DNA of 64,000 nucleotides, from assembly GCA_039881145.1 (NCBI GenBank), contig JAYKKI010000074.1:11473501-11537500 (forward strand), given 5' to 3'. This document shows, piece by piece, positions 23,231 to 34,649 of this stretch; the first letter of the stretch is position 1, and every line of letters starts with the position of its first letter. The position numbers and the translations under genes were made by a program. This stretch comes from Druceiella hillmani. Lineage: Eukaryota; Arthropoda; Insecta; Lepidoptera; Hepialidae. The notes beneath the pieces were generated by a model. The model saw only the letters and a list, made by a program, of their open reading frames with translations, was not told where the DNA came from and ran no database searches.

Positions 23231-24844
23231 GAGATCCGTTTGAAAGGGTTAGTTATTAGGGTCTTAAATTTTAAAATTTTAGTAAATTCTATATATATGT
23301 AAATTCTATATATAATTTTCCTTATATAGCAACTAAACCTGAAATTAAGAAAAGTGATTGCATAGAAGCTTACTCAGAAGTTCCAGGAAATCTATACAAT
23401 GATTCCATATGTCATAATTTTTGAGATATTCACGATTATATACATGTGTCTCCTACTTCATTACATTAGGTATTATTAAGTATTTATTCTGTTGAGAAGT
23501 GAGTGAAGATGTATTATTAATAAAGCAGTTTCACTTTAAAAACAGGTACTAAATCCTCTATGCGCAAACAAGACTCGTACCTGGTCGGTTTTCTTATTTG
23601 CGAAAGTTGTACGAATTTTTATTCTTTTTATATCATTTATAAAAATGCAGAATGTTGAATTTAATTATCTGTTTTTAAATTATACTAATTGAATAATTGC
23701 ATATTTTACTTCATTTTATCCCGTTAAAAACATCTCGTTTGAACGTGCGAATCCTTTTTTGAACTGTGTTTTTTCTTAGTTTTGTGCATTCATATCCAGC
23801 CTCATTTTTATTTTATTTTGCATTAATCAAATGTATGAATTGAAAGATACGACTTATTTATCAGCATACGACTTATTTACAAACGCCAATGCAAAACCTT
23901 GCATATTACTTATTAAAAATACGCTCCCTTTAAACATCACTCATTATAATATGTCCCGAAATTTACTCAGGTTGTGGAGTTATTGGGATTACTACTTGAA
24001 AAATCAACAATATTAGTTTAGAATTTCGACGTACAGATCAATGCCCCGATTCGTAGAAATCAATTAAACACAAACTCTTTAATAAGTTATAAATTAGCAG
24101 CAAAGCAGAGTGAAATCTGCCATTACTTTTTGTCACCAGCTAGTTTTGTTGATACGTGCCACTAACTTTCCCAAACCGTTAAGTTTCCGTCTCGTTCTAA
24201 GGTCCTTTCATACTTGAAAAAACAATGAATTTGCTACGTGTTTTTCATTTTCTGCATGTTTTTCCTTCGTTCCCTCGCTTGGACAATTGTATCCTTCTAC
24301 TACTTTTGCATGATCAAACTCTAGTATTCATCATTAAAAACTTTGCTTGCTTATTTTTTAATTCCTTTTATTTTAGGTATTCTCCTATATTCCTTGTGAG
24401 TCTTTTACTTATTTTGAAATAATTACCTTCACTGCGAGGAAAAGATAGGATTTATATTTTACTAAATTAAAATCTATAGTGCGGACCATCATGAAATGAT
24501 GAAATAGTTTATGTACAAATGAAGTTTAGAAAAAATGTTTATTTCATTGATAATTCATTCGGGTAAATGAGCGTCTTATAGTCTTAGATTCGGAGATATG
24601 AGGGTCTCCATAATTATTTAAATTTTGACTTTGTATAGATGTGCTAATAGCTATGAAATGAAATATCTTTTTTCTCTGTATGCTACTTTAGAATGCTGTT
24701 CTCCATAGTAGTTATGAACTTCTTTTTTATTTAGAGATAACATCGATTGGTATTTGTAAACTCCAGAATAAATTTCCGAATTCGCAATTTAAGCTTCGTA
24801 AAAGACGTTTTATCCAATGAAATAAATATATTTAATAGGAAAAA

Positions 24845-25510
24845 CTGATTTGTTTTCCCTTCCCTTGAGCTCCAGTTATCAGGCAACTCTCGTCTTAATA
24901 AAATAGTCCAACCATGTTAAATTGTTCTCTTCATAGTTACAAACTTGCTAGTCGGGTTGGATTCGGTGTTTACTAGCAGCATGGAAGAGGGTACCATACA
25001 CGCCGCTATGACCGAAAGGTAAGTTTCCGCCCCTATTTGCGAAAACAGTTAGCTTCAATGAACCGGAAGTTTATGCTGACCTGTAAATTATTCGTCAATG
25101 TAAAGTTTGAATGTTCAAGGACGCAACTTGTAGCTTTAGTGAAACTAAATTATGACAGTTTGAACATGATTTATTGAAAGTACCTTAAAACTGATCCAAC
25201 TAACCGGCGGAAATGAGACCTCTTTAGGGTGAAGGCACCTGACCGTGAAGAGCGAAGCGGAAAACTCCCGCGATCAGTCGTTCACTACGACCTTGTCGGT
25301 ATTCTATATTAAACTTGTTCATAAATGATATAGAGCAGACGTCAGCATGTGTGTTGTTGTGTTCAGGGCTTTTACCCTACACGGATCTAGAACGAAACTT
25401 GTCAAAGCGCCTCTTGCATCCATTAATTATGGGTGTTACGGTAAAATTCAGATATGTACTGTAATTGTACTTGTTTCAGTTATATAGAGTAACAACTATT
25501 TTTCAGGTTA
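24845..25510 (+). repeat. Unidentified ~650-bp dispersed sequence, copy A
   Basis: This is clearly homologous to 33360-34015 (same strand) and 45130-45640 (opposite strand). Shared blocks in order include GGTGTTTACTAGCAGC, ATGACCGAAAGG (25008-25019), GTTTATGCTGACC (25069-25081), AAAGTTTGAATGTTCA (25102-25117), GATCCAACTA (near 25193) and AGACGTCAG (near 25339). Copy A has an apparent splice donor (AGGTAAGT) after the ATGACCG block, but copies B and C read GGATAAGC there, so it is not conserved. No open frame persists across copies. It is GC-richer than its flanks. It may be a non-autonomous element or an LTR remnant. Confidence 0.65.
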
Positions 25511-26950
25511 TTTTGCGTCGTCCGTATTCTTCGATTTCATAACAATGTTCGGTTTTAAGGTTTTTTTCCATATAAATATATCATTTGCTAACTTTACTAT
25601 TCACTGAGTCAAATAAATACATTATTAATTTACTAACATATTAATTTATGTATTCCAATCGATTAGTACATTGGGTCCAAAACATGAAGTATGTTTTCAT
25701 TGCTATAAGAGAGGTAGGTTAAAACATGCGATAAAAATAAATTGCGATAAGTAATTGTTTATCCCAAAAAGATATAAAAATAATCTACTTTTAATTATTC
25801 AAAAAAGACTAAGGAAAAAAATTGAGAGTAAAGGGATAACTAGGGAATAGGATTAAAATGTATAAAAGGCAATTAATGTGGTTAAATTGGTGGAGTTATG
25901 ATTTTTTCAGACACTTTTTTATACTTGAATGGAAGATGGTGAAAATCTGGTACCGAAATTGAATAAATTTAATAATTTAGACGTATGAACATTGGACGAG
26001 TGCCCATAGAAAAAAATACCTTATTTGATGATAAGAAGCTCGAGAAAATTCTAGGAACATAGATTTAAGCAAGAGAAATGGCAAAAGCTGTAAACATATC
26101 AAAAATATTAAAGAGGCTGCAAGGTTGTCATTATCTCTTTAATTTAAATTGAGGGAAGTAATTTTATAATGAATTACATATCAAAATTTTAACATCTTTA
26201 GTTGAGGACGAGACCATTTTAACAGACATTAAAACATTATTTTCGCTGCATTTCAAGAGTTCTCGTTGATGGTATACTTAGATGCAGTCCATAGGTAAAC
26301 TTATTCATTATCAATTTGAATTTATGGATAGACATTTCTAAAAAACATATAATAAGACATTTCTATAATAAGAAAAAAATTGCCTATATATCTGTTGGTA
26401 AACAATTAACGGGCCATTACAGATTTTGTTGGAACTTCTTGTAAGTGTTAAACATATTTTAACCTAAGCAATAACTTAGTTTAGTGCATGTTTAACATTT
26501 ATTTGAATAAATCGTTGAGCTATGTCAACTCGAACCGAGGGAGAGAGAAAAATTAAGCTGCGTTTACACAAACGGAAAACGTTATATACTAATTAATATT
26601 AGCAAATCATGAAGCGGCCAATAGTATTCGCTCATTGTTATTTATTTACTTATGTAATGTTAATAGAATGTAATATTGTAATATTACTTGCTATACATCA
26701 ATGTTATTTTTGTTAGCTAGGAAGAAAGAAGACAGAAAAAATATATATGAAATTGATAAATTTTTATTTTGCGGCTGCCCATTAATTTAAGTTGTTTTTA
26801 CATTGCTTCTGTATGCATAAAATTAAAACAATAGCTCGAATAAAGTATCGAATAATGAAAGTACCACTAAAACAGTTTTTTCTTTAATTTCGTTGTAACA
26901 TCAGTGATGAATTTATTAACATTTGTCCAGTACATATATACATATATATG

Positions 26951-26956
<6 letters not shown>
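25511..26956. other. AT-rich stretch, nothing recognised
   Basis: No coding or RNA gene signal was seen. Confidence 0.45.

Positions 26957-27024
<68 letters not shown>
26957..27024. repeat. (TA)n microsatellite
   Basis: About 68 bp of TA repeats with one TTTA interruption. The long Ile/Tyr-repeat frames on both strands are artefacts of this tract. Confidence 0.95.
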
Positions 27025-27028
<4 letters not shown>

Positions 27029-27588
27029 AGAAAATATAATGGGGTTTGCATTATTAGTATCTGTCTTACAATTGACACAGCCAGTTCACGGCCCGCATAC
27101 GTAAAAATCCTCAAAGCTTATATGTTGTGGAAATTATTAAATTCAATGAAATACTATTACATATGCCAGCTATATAACCTTAACTTCATCGTGGAAGCGA
27201 CAAGCGACAATGCAGACGAATTGGTAATTGTTTTCAATTAAGCGCATGAATGTGAAACTCGTTTGATTTACGAGTTATGCATTGACAACACATTTAAGTA
27301 CAGTTATATTTTCCAAAAATTAAAATTATTTTTTTCGATATCCAATTTTCGTACGTGAATTTACATTGCCATAAATATAATATATTGTATTGTTTCCAGT
27401 GATGATGACTTTATTATGAAAGTCTAATTATAAGACGATCTAGCTAACATATCCAAGTACGAATAATTTATATGTTAATAAGATTATCTTTTTGTTATAC
27501 CCAATATTCACGTTAAAATTTGTAGTCATGTTTTTTTAGTTCAATTTAATTTGCATAGTTTACTTTCGAAGTAATTAAATGTTTTGTA

Positions 27589-27595
27589 TACACAT

Positions 27596-27649
<54 letters not shown>

Positions 27650-27650
27650 T
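27589..27650. repeat. (CA)n-(TA)n compound microsatellite
   Basis: A CA tract (about 27591-27612) passes directly into a TA tract (to about 27650, with one TG interruption). Confidence 0.95.
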
Positions 27651-28639
27651 TAAAACTATGCACAAAGCCTCTGTTGCTGCTTCGATATATTTAATACTAT
27701 TACCCTTTAACTCGGTTTCTTTCCTACTTCGTCCTTTTTGTTCTTCCGTTCACTGTTTTGTGGTTAGGTCGTTTATTGCAATATATTTATTGTCGTACGT
27801 CTAGATTTTTTATTTATTTAGGAATTATTAATATTGTTGCTGTTTCTTATTTAGTAACTATAACCTTTCTCAATATCGAAACTAGTTGTTAATATTTTTT
27901 AATTGTGATCGAGTGGAAGATGCTACCCTAAGATCAATACGTGCATGTACTTTCATTAAAGATGAAACAAAATAATAAAGAAAAGGGCACACTTTAATTG
28001 CTAGCGTATTCTGAGGTAACATGTAGGCACATAGAACTCCTTCCTTCGTATTATTGACTTTTATGTAGCCAAGTGACCTATGGTACTTCTGTTGATTCAG
28101 ATGCTATCATAACTCAAGTCTAATTTTTTTTTTTTCGTTTTTCTCCACGGTGTTCTTAAGAGAAAATATTGCGGGATTCTTCGATTAGATACATCCCTAT
28201 ATGCCATCGAGGAACCTTTAGATGTATATTGCACTGTTGTTTATTACGTTCTTATTTACACCCGTCGTATGTTACTTATCATACATTGTGCGGAAATATA
28301 AGTTCGTTTGTTGTGTCTTCAAATAAAATAATTACACAAAAGGAAATATTCAATATTGTAATGTTAAAATTTCTACTAACTGTAAAAATATTGCAATCCG
28401 TTCGAGATTGAAACAACGAATCTTATTACTTTCATTATTTATTATTTATAAATTCTCCCAGAGTTAAAATCAGGTTTATAACGGCAAAATTTAACCAACA
28501 GCTATTCAATTAATATTAACTACTGTAGTTAATTTCCCTCTGGTTACTTTTGAAATAATGTTTTAATTTTTTTTGTTTAATTCGTTAAATTATGTTTGAA
28601 ATGTTTTTAAAGATTGCGTACCTCAAAAGGAAAAATGTC

Positions 28640-28750
28640 ACCAACCTAAGGTCATTCATATGTCTATTTGTCTGGCTGAGCTAATCCTTTCAGAAACATT
28701 TTGATGCAATAAATTGAAATTTAGCATATCAATAGCCAATATTAACCCAC
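28640..28750. repeat. Dispersed TCTGTC-family fragment
   Basis: TATGTCTATTTGTCTGGCTG, then CTTTCAGAAACATTTTGATGCA and AATTGAAATTTAGCATATC, follow the same order (TCTGTC core, CAGAAAC box, AAATTTGG/GC box) as the repeat at 52.54-52.62 kb, with heavy divergence. Confidence 0.4.
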
Positions 28751-28768
28751 ACAAACGCAGTAATTAGA

Positions 28769-29188
28769 GCAAAGATTGGGCGGCCGCATTCCATAATCTC
28801 TGGCGTGACAGCCGGTGGCTGCACAATGGAACCGCATGGCGACGCTCAAAAGTAGTTATGACACAATTGGAGGTGAAGTTCGAGTTCAACTTCGCTTCGA
28901 TTCAGCTCACTTAAATACACAGTTCGAGCGATCGGAAGTGTAAGTGGCAGTCAACTTTGTAAACAGAATTTTTTATAATTAAGAAAATTTCCTTACACCT
29001 GACGAGGAGCATATATTGGTAATCGACTCAGCAAGTCCTCTCCAGACTTCATGGTCAACAGCGATACAGATCTGGTAAACTTTGAATCCTTCAATCCAAC
29101 AACAGCCAAGTGCGGGACCGTAATTGCTGCCTGTCATTCCACATGCCGCATGTTTGGTAGAAGCTTAGACTTTAAAATAGTTATATAG
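28769..29188 (+). promoter_or_regulatory. CpG-rich island with a short open frame; possible promoter / first exon
   Basis: From 28769 to about 29160 the sequence is markedly richer in GC and CpG than the flanks. It starts with the NotI-containing motif shared with 10.0 kb. A weak TATA-like TTAAATA lies at 28911-28917, and an initiator-like GCAGTC at about 28948. A 45-codon frame starts at 29051 (TTCATGG context) and ends at 29186-29188. Its composition is ordinary for protein (MVNSDTDLVNFESF, then a Cys-containing segment), but it matches no family I know. GTAAAC after CTG at 29074 or GTAGAAG near 29157 could be splice donors. A host promoter plus first exon is possible, but nothing proves it. 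Confidence 0.25.
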
Positions 29189-30126
29189 GAATATTAGAAA
29201 GCACATATTCTGTACTCGACAAATATTATCTTTATATACAGTACGAGATATCGTGTAAAAGTACCACTCGTCAGGAACTCAAAAATATTCACTATTTTAT
29301 GTCCAAGATGCACTTCACCCGCCTGATTTCCAAAAATACTGAAAAAAAATAATGTGTGGATAGAAACTAAATAGAAAATTACTTAAAAACTTGAAAGCCG
29401 ATATTACTACGAAACTGTTCTGTGAAAGATGTTCTAGGTAATATGTTAATTAAAATTTAATACAAAACTTTAAGTATTTAAACTTTTATATGTATCTAAA
29501 AATGTCCAAAACTTTTGTGGTCGATTTCTTCTTAAACTTAACAGGTTTTGTGGATACTAATAGACATGGTGGTTTTAGTTATATATATTTGATTAAAATA
29601 TAAAATTTATGATTGACGTATTGAAATAAGGTACATAAGAAAAAGGGTTTAAGGAAACCACAATAAATATAAACGAATGAAAATCTTAATCAGGATCTTA
29701 ATTGCATCCCAGAATCCTTATTTAACATCACGTTAATATTAATTACTATTGATAAGAGTTATTCTTGCAGCGAAGGTAATAAGGCATAAAAAATATTTAG
29801 GTGCCGGTAGTGTATAACGCCGACCGTAAGCGTTCAATGGACAAAGTGCCATCATAATTTCTGTAAGTAATCTAAAGCCGTTCAAAGAGATTGAAGACAA
29901 CTAAGGTAAAGAGTAAAAATAAATAATTACGCTATCAGCAAAGAAATTAAATACCTAAAGAACAAACGAGTGTCGGGTGCGGGTCGGGAATGACAGTGGG
30001 CTCTTTTTAATGAAACCGTTGAGTACAGTTTCCATGTTAAAAGAGTTGCCCTATAATTTGACAGTAAAATTGGTCTATGAAGTAACGCAAATAATGTAGT
30101 GTCGAAAGGATTTTAATTTAATACTT
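29189..30126. other. AT-rich stretch, nothing recognised
   Basis: No gene signal. A mildly GC-richer stretch at about 29800-30010 has no open frame. Confidence 0.4.
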
Positions 30127-30270
30127 CTTTTTTTAGGGTTTCTTACCCGAAAAAGAAAAACGAAAAGCTTATAAGTTCACTTCCCTGGCCCTCTGTTTGT
30201 CTGTCACATGCGTTTTATTCACGAACAGTTCGATGTCGACACTGAAAAATTAGACATGGTAATTAAACTA
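30127..30270 (+). repeat. Dispersed 'TTAGGGTT...TCTGTC' repeat
   Basis: TTAGGGTTTCTTACCCG (30134-30150) followed by AAAAAGAAAAACG and, 40 bases on, CTGTTTGTCTGTCAC is the most complete copy of this family in the window. Similar sequences are a familiar dispersed component of insect genomes. No coding capacity. Confidence 0.6.
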
Positions 30271-30328
30271 AAACATATTAATCCACATTTACTTCAATAA
30301 TGAAGAACTATTTGTGCGTGTGTATTTA

Positions 30329-30360
<32 letters not shown>

Positions 30361-33359
30361 GGTCTTCAGAAACATAGAAAAATATGCATAAATATGGCAT
30401 GCCAGTCGTTTTTGTTTCCGAAACTATGTTGAAATGAAAATGAAAGTTAAGTTAGAAACAGAATTTTTAGAAGCCAAAGCGAATATTGTAGTAAAACGAT
30501 GATTCTAGACGTCAAAGTTTTTGACCTATTCAAGATAATATAAATGTGCCCCATTTAATTGTATTAGGTATAATTAAATGTTTATTGCGGTGACGAGTCC
30601 ACATTATCGGCGATTTATGATAAGGTTATTTCATTTCTCTTCAGGTACAGAAACCCGCTTTTCGCGAGCAAGAGCCATACTTAGCTGCTTTTTATGTTAT
30701 TTTAGTAAATATCCAATACCAATGTATCAAACGTTTTATTTCGATATTTGACTTAAATTTTGTTACGCTGTCATATTCGAATCAAGCAGTTGACGAACAC
30801 GCCCAACGCTTCAATCGGAGCTTGAAGTGAAGCTCTATCGTAAGTACTGTTTCGGAGAATAAGTGCATTTTTAAATCTTTCCTTCGAATTATTTTGGTGT
30901 TTGTTTTTTGATCGGAACAACGATAAAACTTGTATGCGCAAGACCCCCTTCGCGGTCAGTAGATAAAAATTATCGACTGTCAGTTATTATTAGTTTCATT
31001 ATTTTCGAATGTCGTTTATTATATAGTGATGTTAAATATATTTTAAAATTTAAAATCTTATGTTACTAATAATCTTAAGAATCTACACTTCATATTGTTG
31101 AGCAATTAACAATTTCTTTTCATGTTGGGAAACAGTTCTGTATTAGACTCTTTTTAATCGTGAAAATATGTCCAAAATTCGAATAAATTATTGATCGCAA
31201 ATTAAGTAACAATTGAAAATTATAGATAAATTTAAAGAAACAATTATTTTATCAATATAAGCTGCGTCACTTTGATTTAAAAAACATATTTACTGAATGA
31301 CACGATGAATGACTAGTATCTACTGCGCACAGATGAAAAGAATATTTCTGCAAAATTTAACTCTGGTAAATTTGTCATTAACGTCCAAGTTGTTTTAGGT
31401 TCTTAGTAGAAATAAGATAAATTTCCATCTTTTATTACTTCCAATTGTGCTGCAATATATATATAGTATACTTTCATGAAACTAATTACCTGAAAACTGA
31501 AACAGAATGATAAATGTCCCTTCGGCTTAGAGTTTATTGTGCTACATAAGTTGCTTTAATACTTAAACTAAAACAATTACCGATCTGGTATCTAGATACT
31601 TTAGTTATATAGTTATGTGGGTAAAATTCAGTGTTCGTAGATAGTTTAACATTTTCCAGGATTAATTTTACTAATGTAAGAATATTATAGGCGTACACGT
31701 AGATGCTTTTTTAGGATTAGAAAGTCTCAAATTACATGTTGACTAAGCCTAAAAGTGTTTATATTTCTTGAATACTAATGATTACCTTAACAATTCCGTG
31801 ACTGAAATAAAAATTATCACCACTTGTTTTTCAAAAATCAGCATTATTCTTAACTAAAATTCGATTTTTATACAAAGCGCCATAGCAACATACATTTTCT
31901 TGCTACATCCCTCAACTTCTTATAAGTGTACTGAAAAAATAGTGTAAATTTGGTTTAAATGTAAAGCTACTAAATATAGGTAAACGAAATATCTGATAGC
32001 TTTATATGTAGGAACCTAAATTGATATAAAGTTATATTTATAGCTTATAAAATAACAAAACCATAATCTTATTTCTCACAGTTTTAATATAAATTAACAA
32101 AAACCTAAGAATAAAAAGGGAAAGCGCCAAGCATACGGGGGAAATATTTATCTAACCTTGTTCTATACATGGAAAAGTGTCTACGTTTTCCGTCTCTAAT
32201 AACAAGTACTTTTACTATAATACAAGAAGCCTATTGGTGTAAAAATCGAATGATGCCATTTTAATAAACATTTTCTGTTTATATTTTCTCTTGTAAGTCG
32301 GTTAGTAAGATAAATAAAAATATTCTTAAAGTGACTTTTCGTTTGCCGAGGTAATATAAGTTCGTATGCCGAGAATTGAAATCGTAATCAATAGTGAACC
32401 ATGTGGTGGAGAGAGTGAGCGATAAGTACAATTTTCTTCTCCGCGGCCAGTTACTCAGGGCTTTAGAGAATAACAGACCATCAATAAAGTTAGTTCAGTT
32501 TTTATCACTTTTCGTTGTTCTCTTTATCGTAGCAAAGCGTTTATTCATTTTTAAGTAATAATAATGATGGAAAAATTAGCGTAGAGTTTTTCGTTAATGA
32601 CTTTTTTTATAATTATGCAAATTAAAATGTGTTGAAATAATAATAAAAGTATTATTGAAATAATTGGCAGAGAAATGTTCATTGGTGTTCATGGGTTAAA
32701 TAAGAATTTTGTAATAATATTAAATATTTCTAATGACATAATTCTCTATTTTATTACATAATCATCTCAATAATTTCTTTTTTTTTCTCTTGAGTGTAAT
32801 ATCATTTATATTTCTGACGCGCATGGGAGCTATACCCCATTTTTTTGTTTTCTTACTTCAGAATATAAAAACCGAATGCTTGTAAGATCGCTAACATCTT
32901 ATTTTACAAAAAGGATGACTGATTCATCTATCAAAATCCATAGAGTACTTATTGTTGAGTTAGAACCTTGGAATTAGGTGCATTCAGGTTAAACTGGATT
33001 TTGGCCAGTGTACATTATTTTTTAACTAAAAGGAAATGGGCTCACTAGGTACGATATGTATACATAAAATACTCGTCTATGGAATTCTGAATTAAACTTG
33101 AAAAATGAGAACAAACGAATTGGCTTCAGTAATATGTACTTTTACTTCTGCATAAATAATGTTTGGATGATTTAAATCTGAAGAACAATTGTAGAGTAAA
33201 CACAACTGGAGGAAGGTGAGAGTTCCCTGTAGAAAATATGGTTTCCTTTTTATTATAATATGATATAAATTGACATAACTCAAAGTCTCCATAACACAAA
33301 ATATTAAAATGGATTTCAAATAAAAGCTCTATAAGAGACATGTTTTTGCAGCGAAATCG
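30271..33359. other. AT-rich stretch with a short TA microsatellite
   Basis: A (TA)n tract lies at about 30331-30359. Overlapping minus-strand frames at 33092-33341 have no motif and are probably chance. Nothing else is supported. Confidence 0.4.
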
Positions 33360-34015
33360 GTCTCTCTGTAAATAAAATTGATTTCATTCCCTGTCCCTCG
33401 AGCACAAAACTATCAAGGCTGATCTCATTTTCATAAAATAGCCCAAACTTTTTGATTGTATACCAAATAGTTATAAATTTGTGAGTTTGTTTCCGTGTTT
33501 ATCAGCAGCGCGGAAGATTGTCTCATTTACGCAGCGATGACCGGAAGGATAAGCATTTTCCACGTCAATTTGCGAAAATTTATCCGTTTCGTTCACTAGA
33601 CATTTATGTTGACCTAAGGATCATTCATTAATTAAAACTTTGAATGTTCAGGGTCGCAATTTAGAGCTGAAATTAAAGTAAATTGTAACGTTCGAATAGT
33701 ATTTAGTGAAAATATATACGAACCGATCCAACTAGCCAACGAAACGAATCCTTTTCAGAATGAAGTGGTAGCAATTAGAGAGTAAGGCTGAAATCCCTCA
33801 CGATTAGCCAACCGCTATTTCTCTGTTAGTTCTTCATCCCCAACTTGTTCATAAATGATACGAGCCAGACGTCAGAGTGTATATGGATGTATTTACTACT
33901 TTTACTAAACACGCATCCACTGTGAAAATTTTCAAAGTATCTCTTGCAACGGCCAGTAATAGGTGTCATGTTTTAGTTTATATTGATATCGCTATAATTA
34001 TTTCAGCTATTTAAG
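33360..34015 (+). repeat. Unidentified ~650-bp dispersed sequence, copy B
   Basis: This is colinear with copy A (24845-25510) over the whole length. Shared blocks are GTGTTTATCAGCAGC, ATGACCGGAAGG (33537-33548), ATTTATGTTGACC (33602-33614), AAACTTTGAATGTTCA (33635-33650), GATCCAACTAGCC and AGACGTCAG. Copies A and B are in the same orientation, about 8.5 kb apart. The right edge lies about 240 bp before the piggyBac element. No conserved open frame. Confidence 0.65.
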
Positions 34016-34262
34016 CAGAAAGTTAAGATGTTTACGTGCCCGAGTAATAATTCAATGTGAAAAAGCTATCAATCTAAACGACAATGCGAAAAATGTCTGC
34101 CAAATTAGAAAAATAAAATAAATTTCTAAACAATATCGCTTTTCTATTTAATTGACGTCAAAGGAGCAAAATAGTATCCCTGATCATATTTCTAGAGTTT
34201 TATTTTGTATTAAAATTATTATACTTGAAAGAAGATTTGCAATCATTTAGAATCCTAGTTAA

Positions 34263-34278
34263 CCCTCAACTGGCCGGG
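34263..34278 (+). repeat. piggyBac terminal inverted repeat, left
   Basis: CCCTCAACTGGCCGGG directly follows TTAA and mirrors the right end with two mismatches. Confidence 0.9.
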
Positions 34279-34309
34279 GGTTTTTTTTGTAACATAACGG
34301 GCCGGGCGC

Positions 34310-34322
34310 GGTCACCGTGACC
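34310..34322. promoter_or_regulatory. GGTCANNNTGACC palindrome, left subterminal
   Basis: GGTCACCGTGACC is part of a longer perfect palindrome with 8-bp arms (34308-34324, GCGGTCAC-C-GTGACCGC). Subterminal repeats in piggyBac elements commonly take part in transposase binding; the same word recurs at the other end. Confidence 0.55.
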
Positions 34323-34649
34323 GCATGTACTTAAAGTATAATATTTTTATGATATTATCCTAATAATAAATAAATAAAAATACTCAGTGTTACTGATAGT
34401 GTTTACTTTTAATTAGAAAAGAAAAATTAACAAAATATAACCTCTATTAATGCTAAATAAAAAAAAACAATACTCAAACGCCAAAACGAAACAAAATCTC
34501 TAAACTTCTGTATAAATTCCTTAAAAAAAAAATCTTAACTAATTTTTGGAAAAAAAATTTGGTTTTGTTGTCTTAAGAGATCATATAATATAGAGAAAAT
34601 AAAGAATTAACTTAAAAGATATTGTTAATGACAAATTGACAACCGTCAA

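Larger units (their letters stand above)
19746..24844. other. AT-rich stretch with scattered repeat fragments
   Basis: No supported gene. Several unremarkable frames occur (20351-20977, 22365-22746, 23831-24016, 24225-24422). The pair at 20351-20977 contains CCGTTTGTCTCTCAC...GTCTGTCTG and looks like decayed repeat rather than protein. A modestly GC-richer piece at 22400-22640 is unassigned. Confidence 0.35.

Noticed and set aside
25008..25026. ATGACCGAAAG followed by GTAAGT, looking like a short first exon with splice donor.
   Set aside because: It lies in a dispersed repeat; the other two copies read GGATAAGC at this place, so neither the donor nor the frame is conserved.
26884..27241. Open frames of alternating Ile-Tyr on both strands.
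   Set aside because: They are translations of the (TA)n microsatellite.
27870..27910. ATCGAAACTAGTTGTTA, resembling the 3' half of a hammerhead.
   Set aside because: No CUGANGA core or pairing stem II precedes it.
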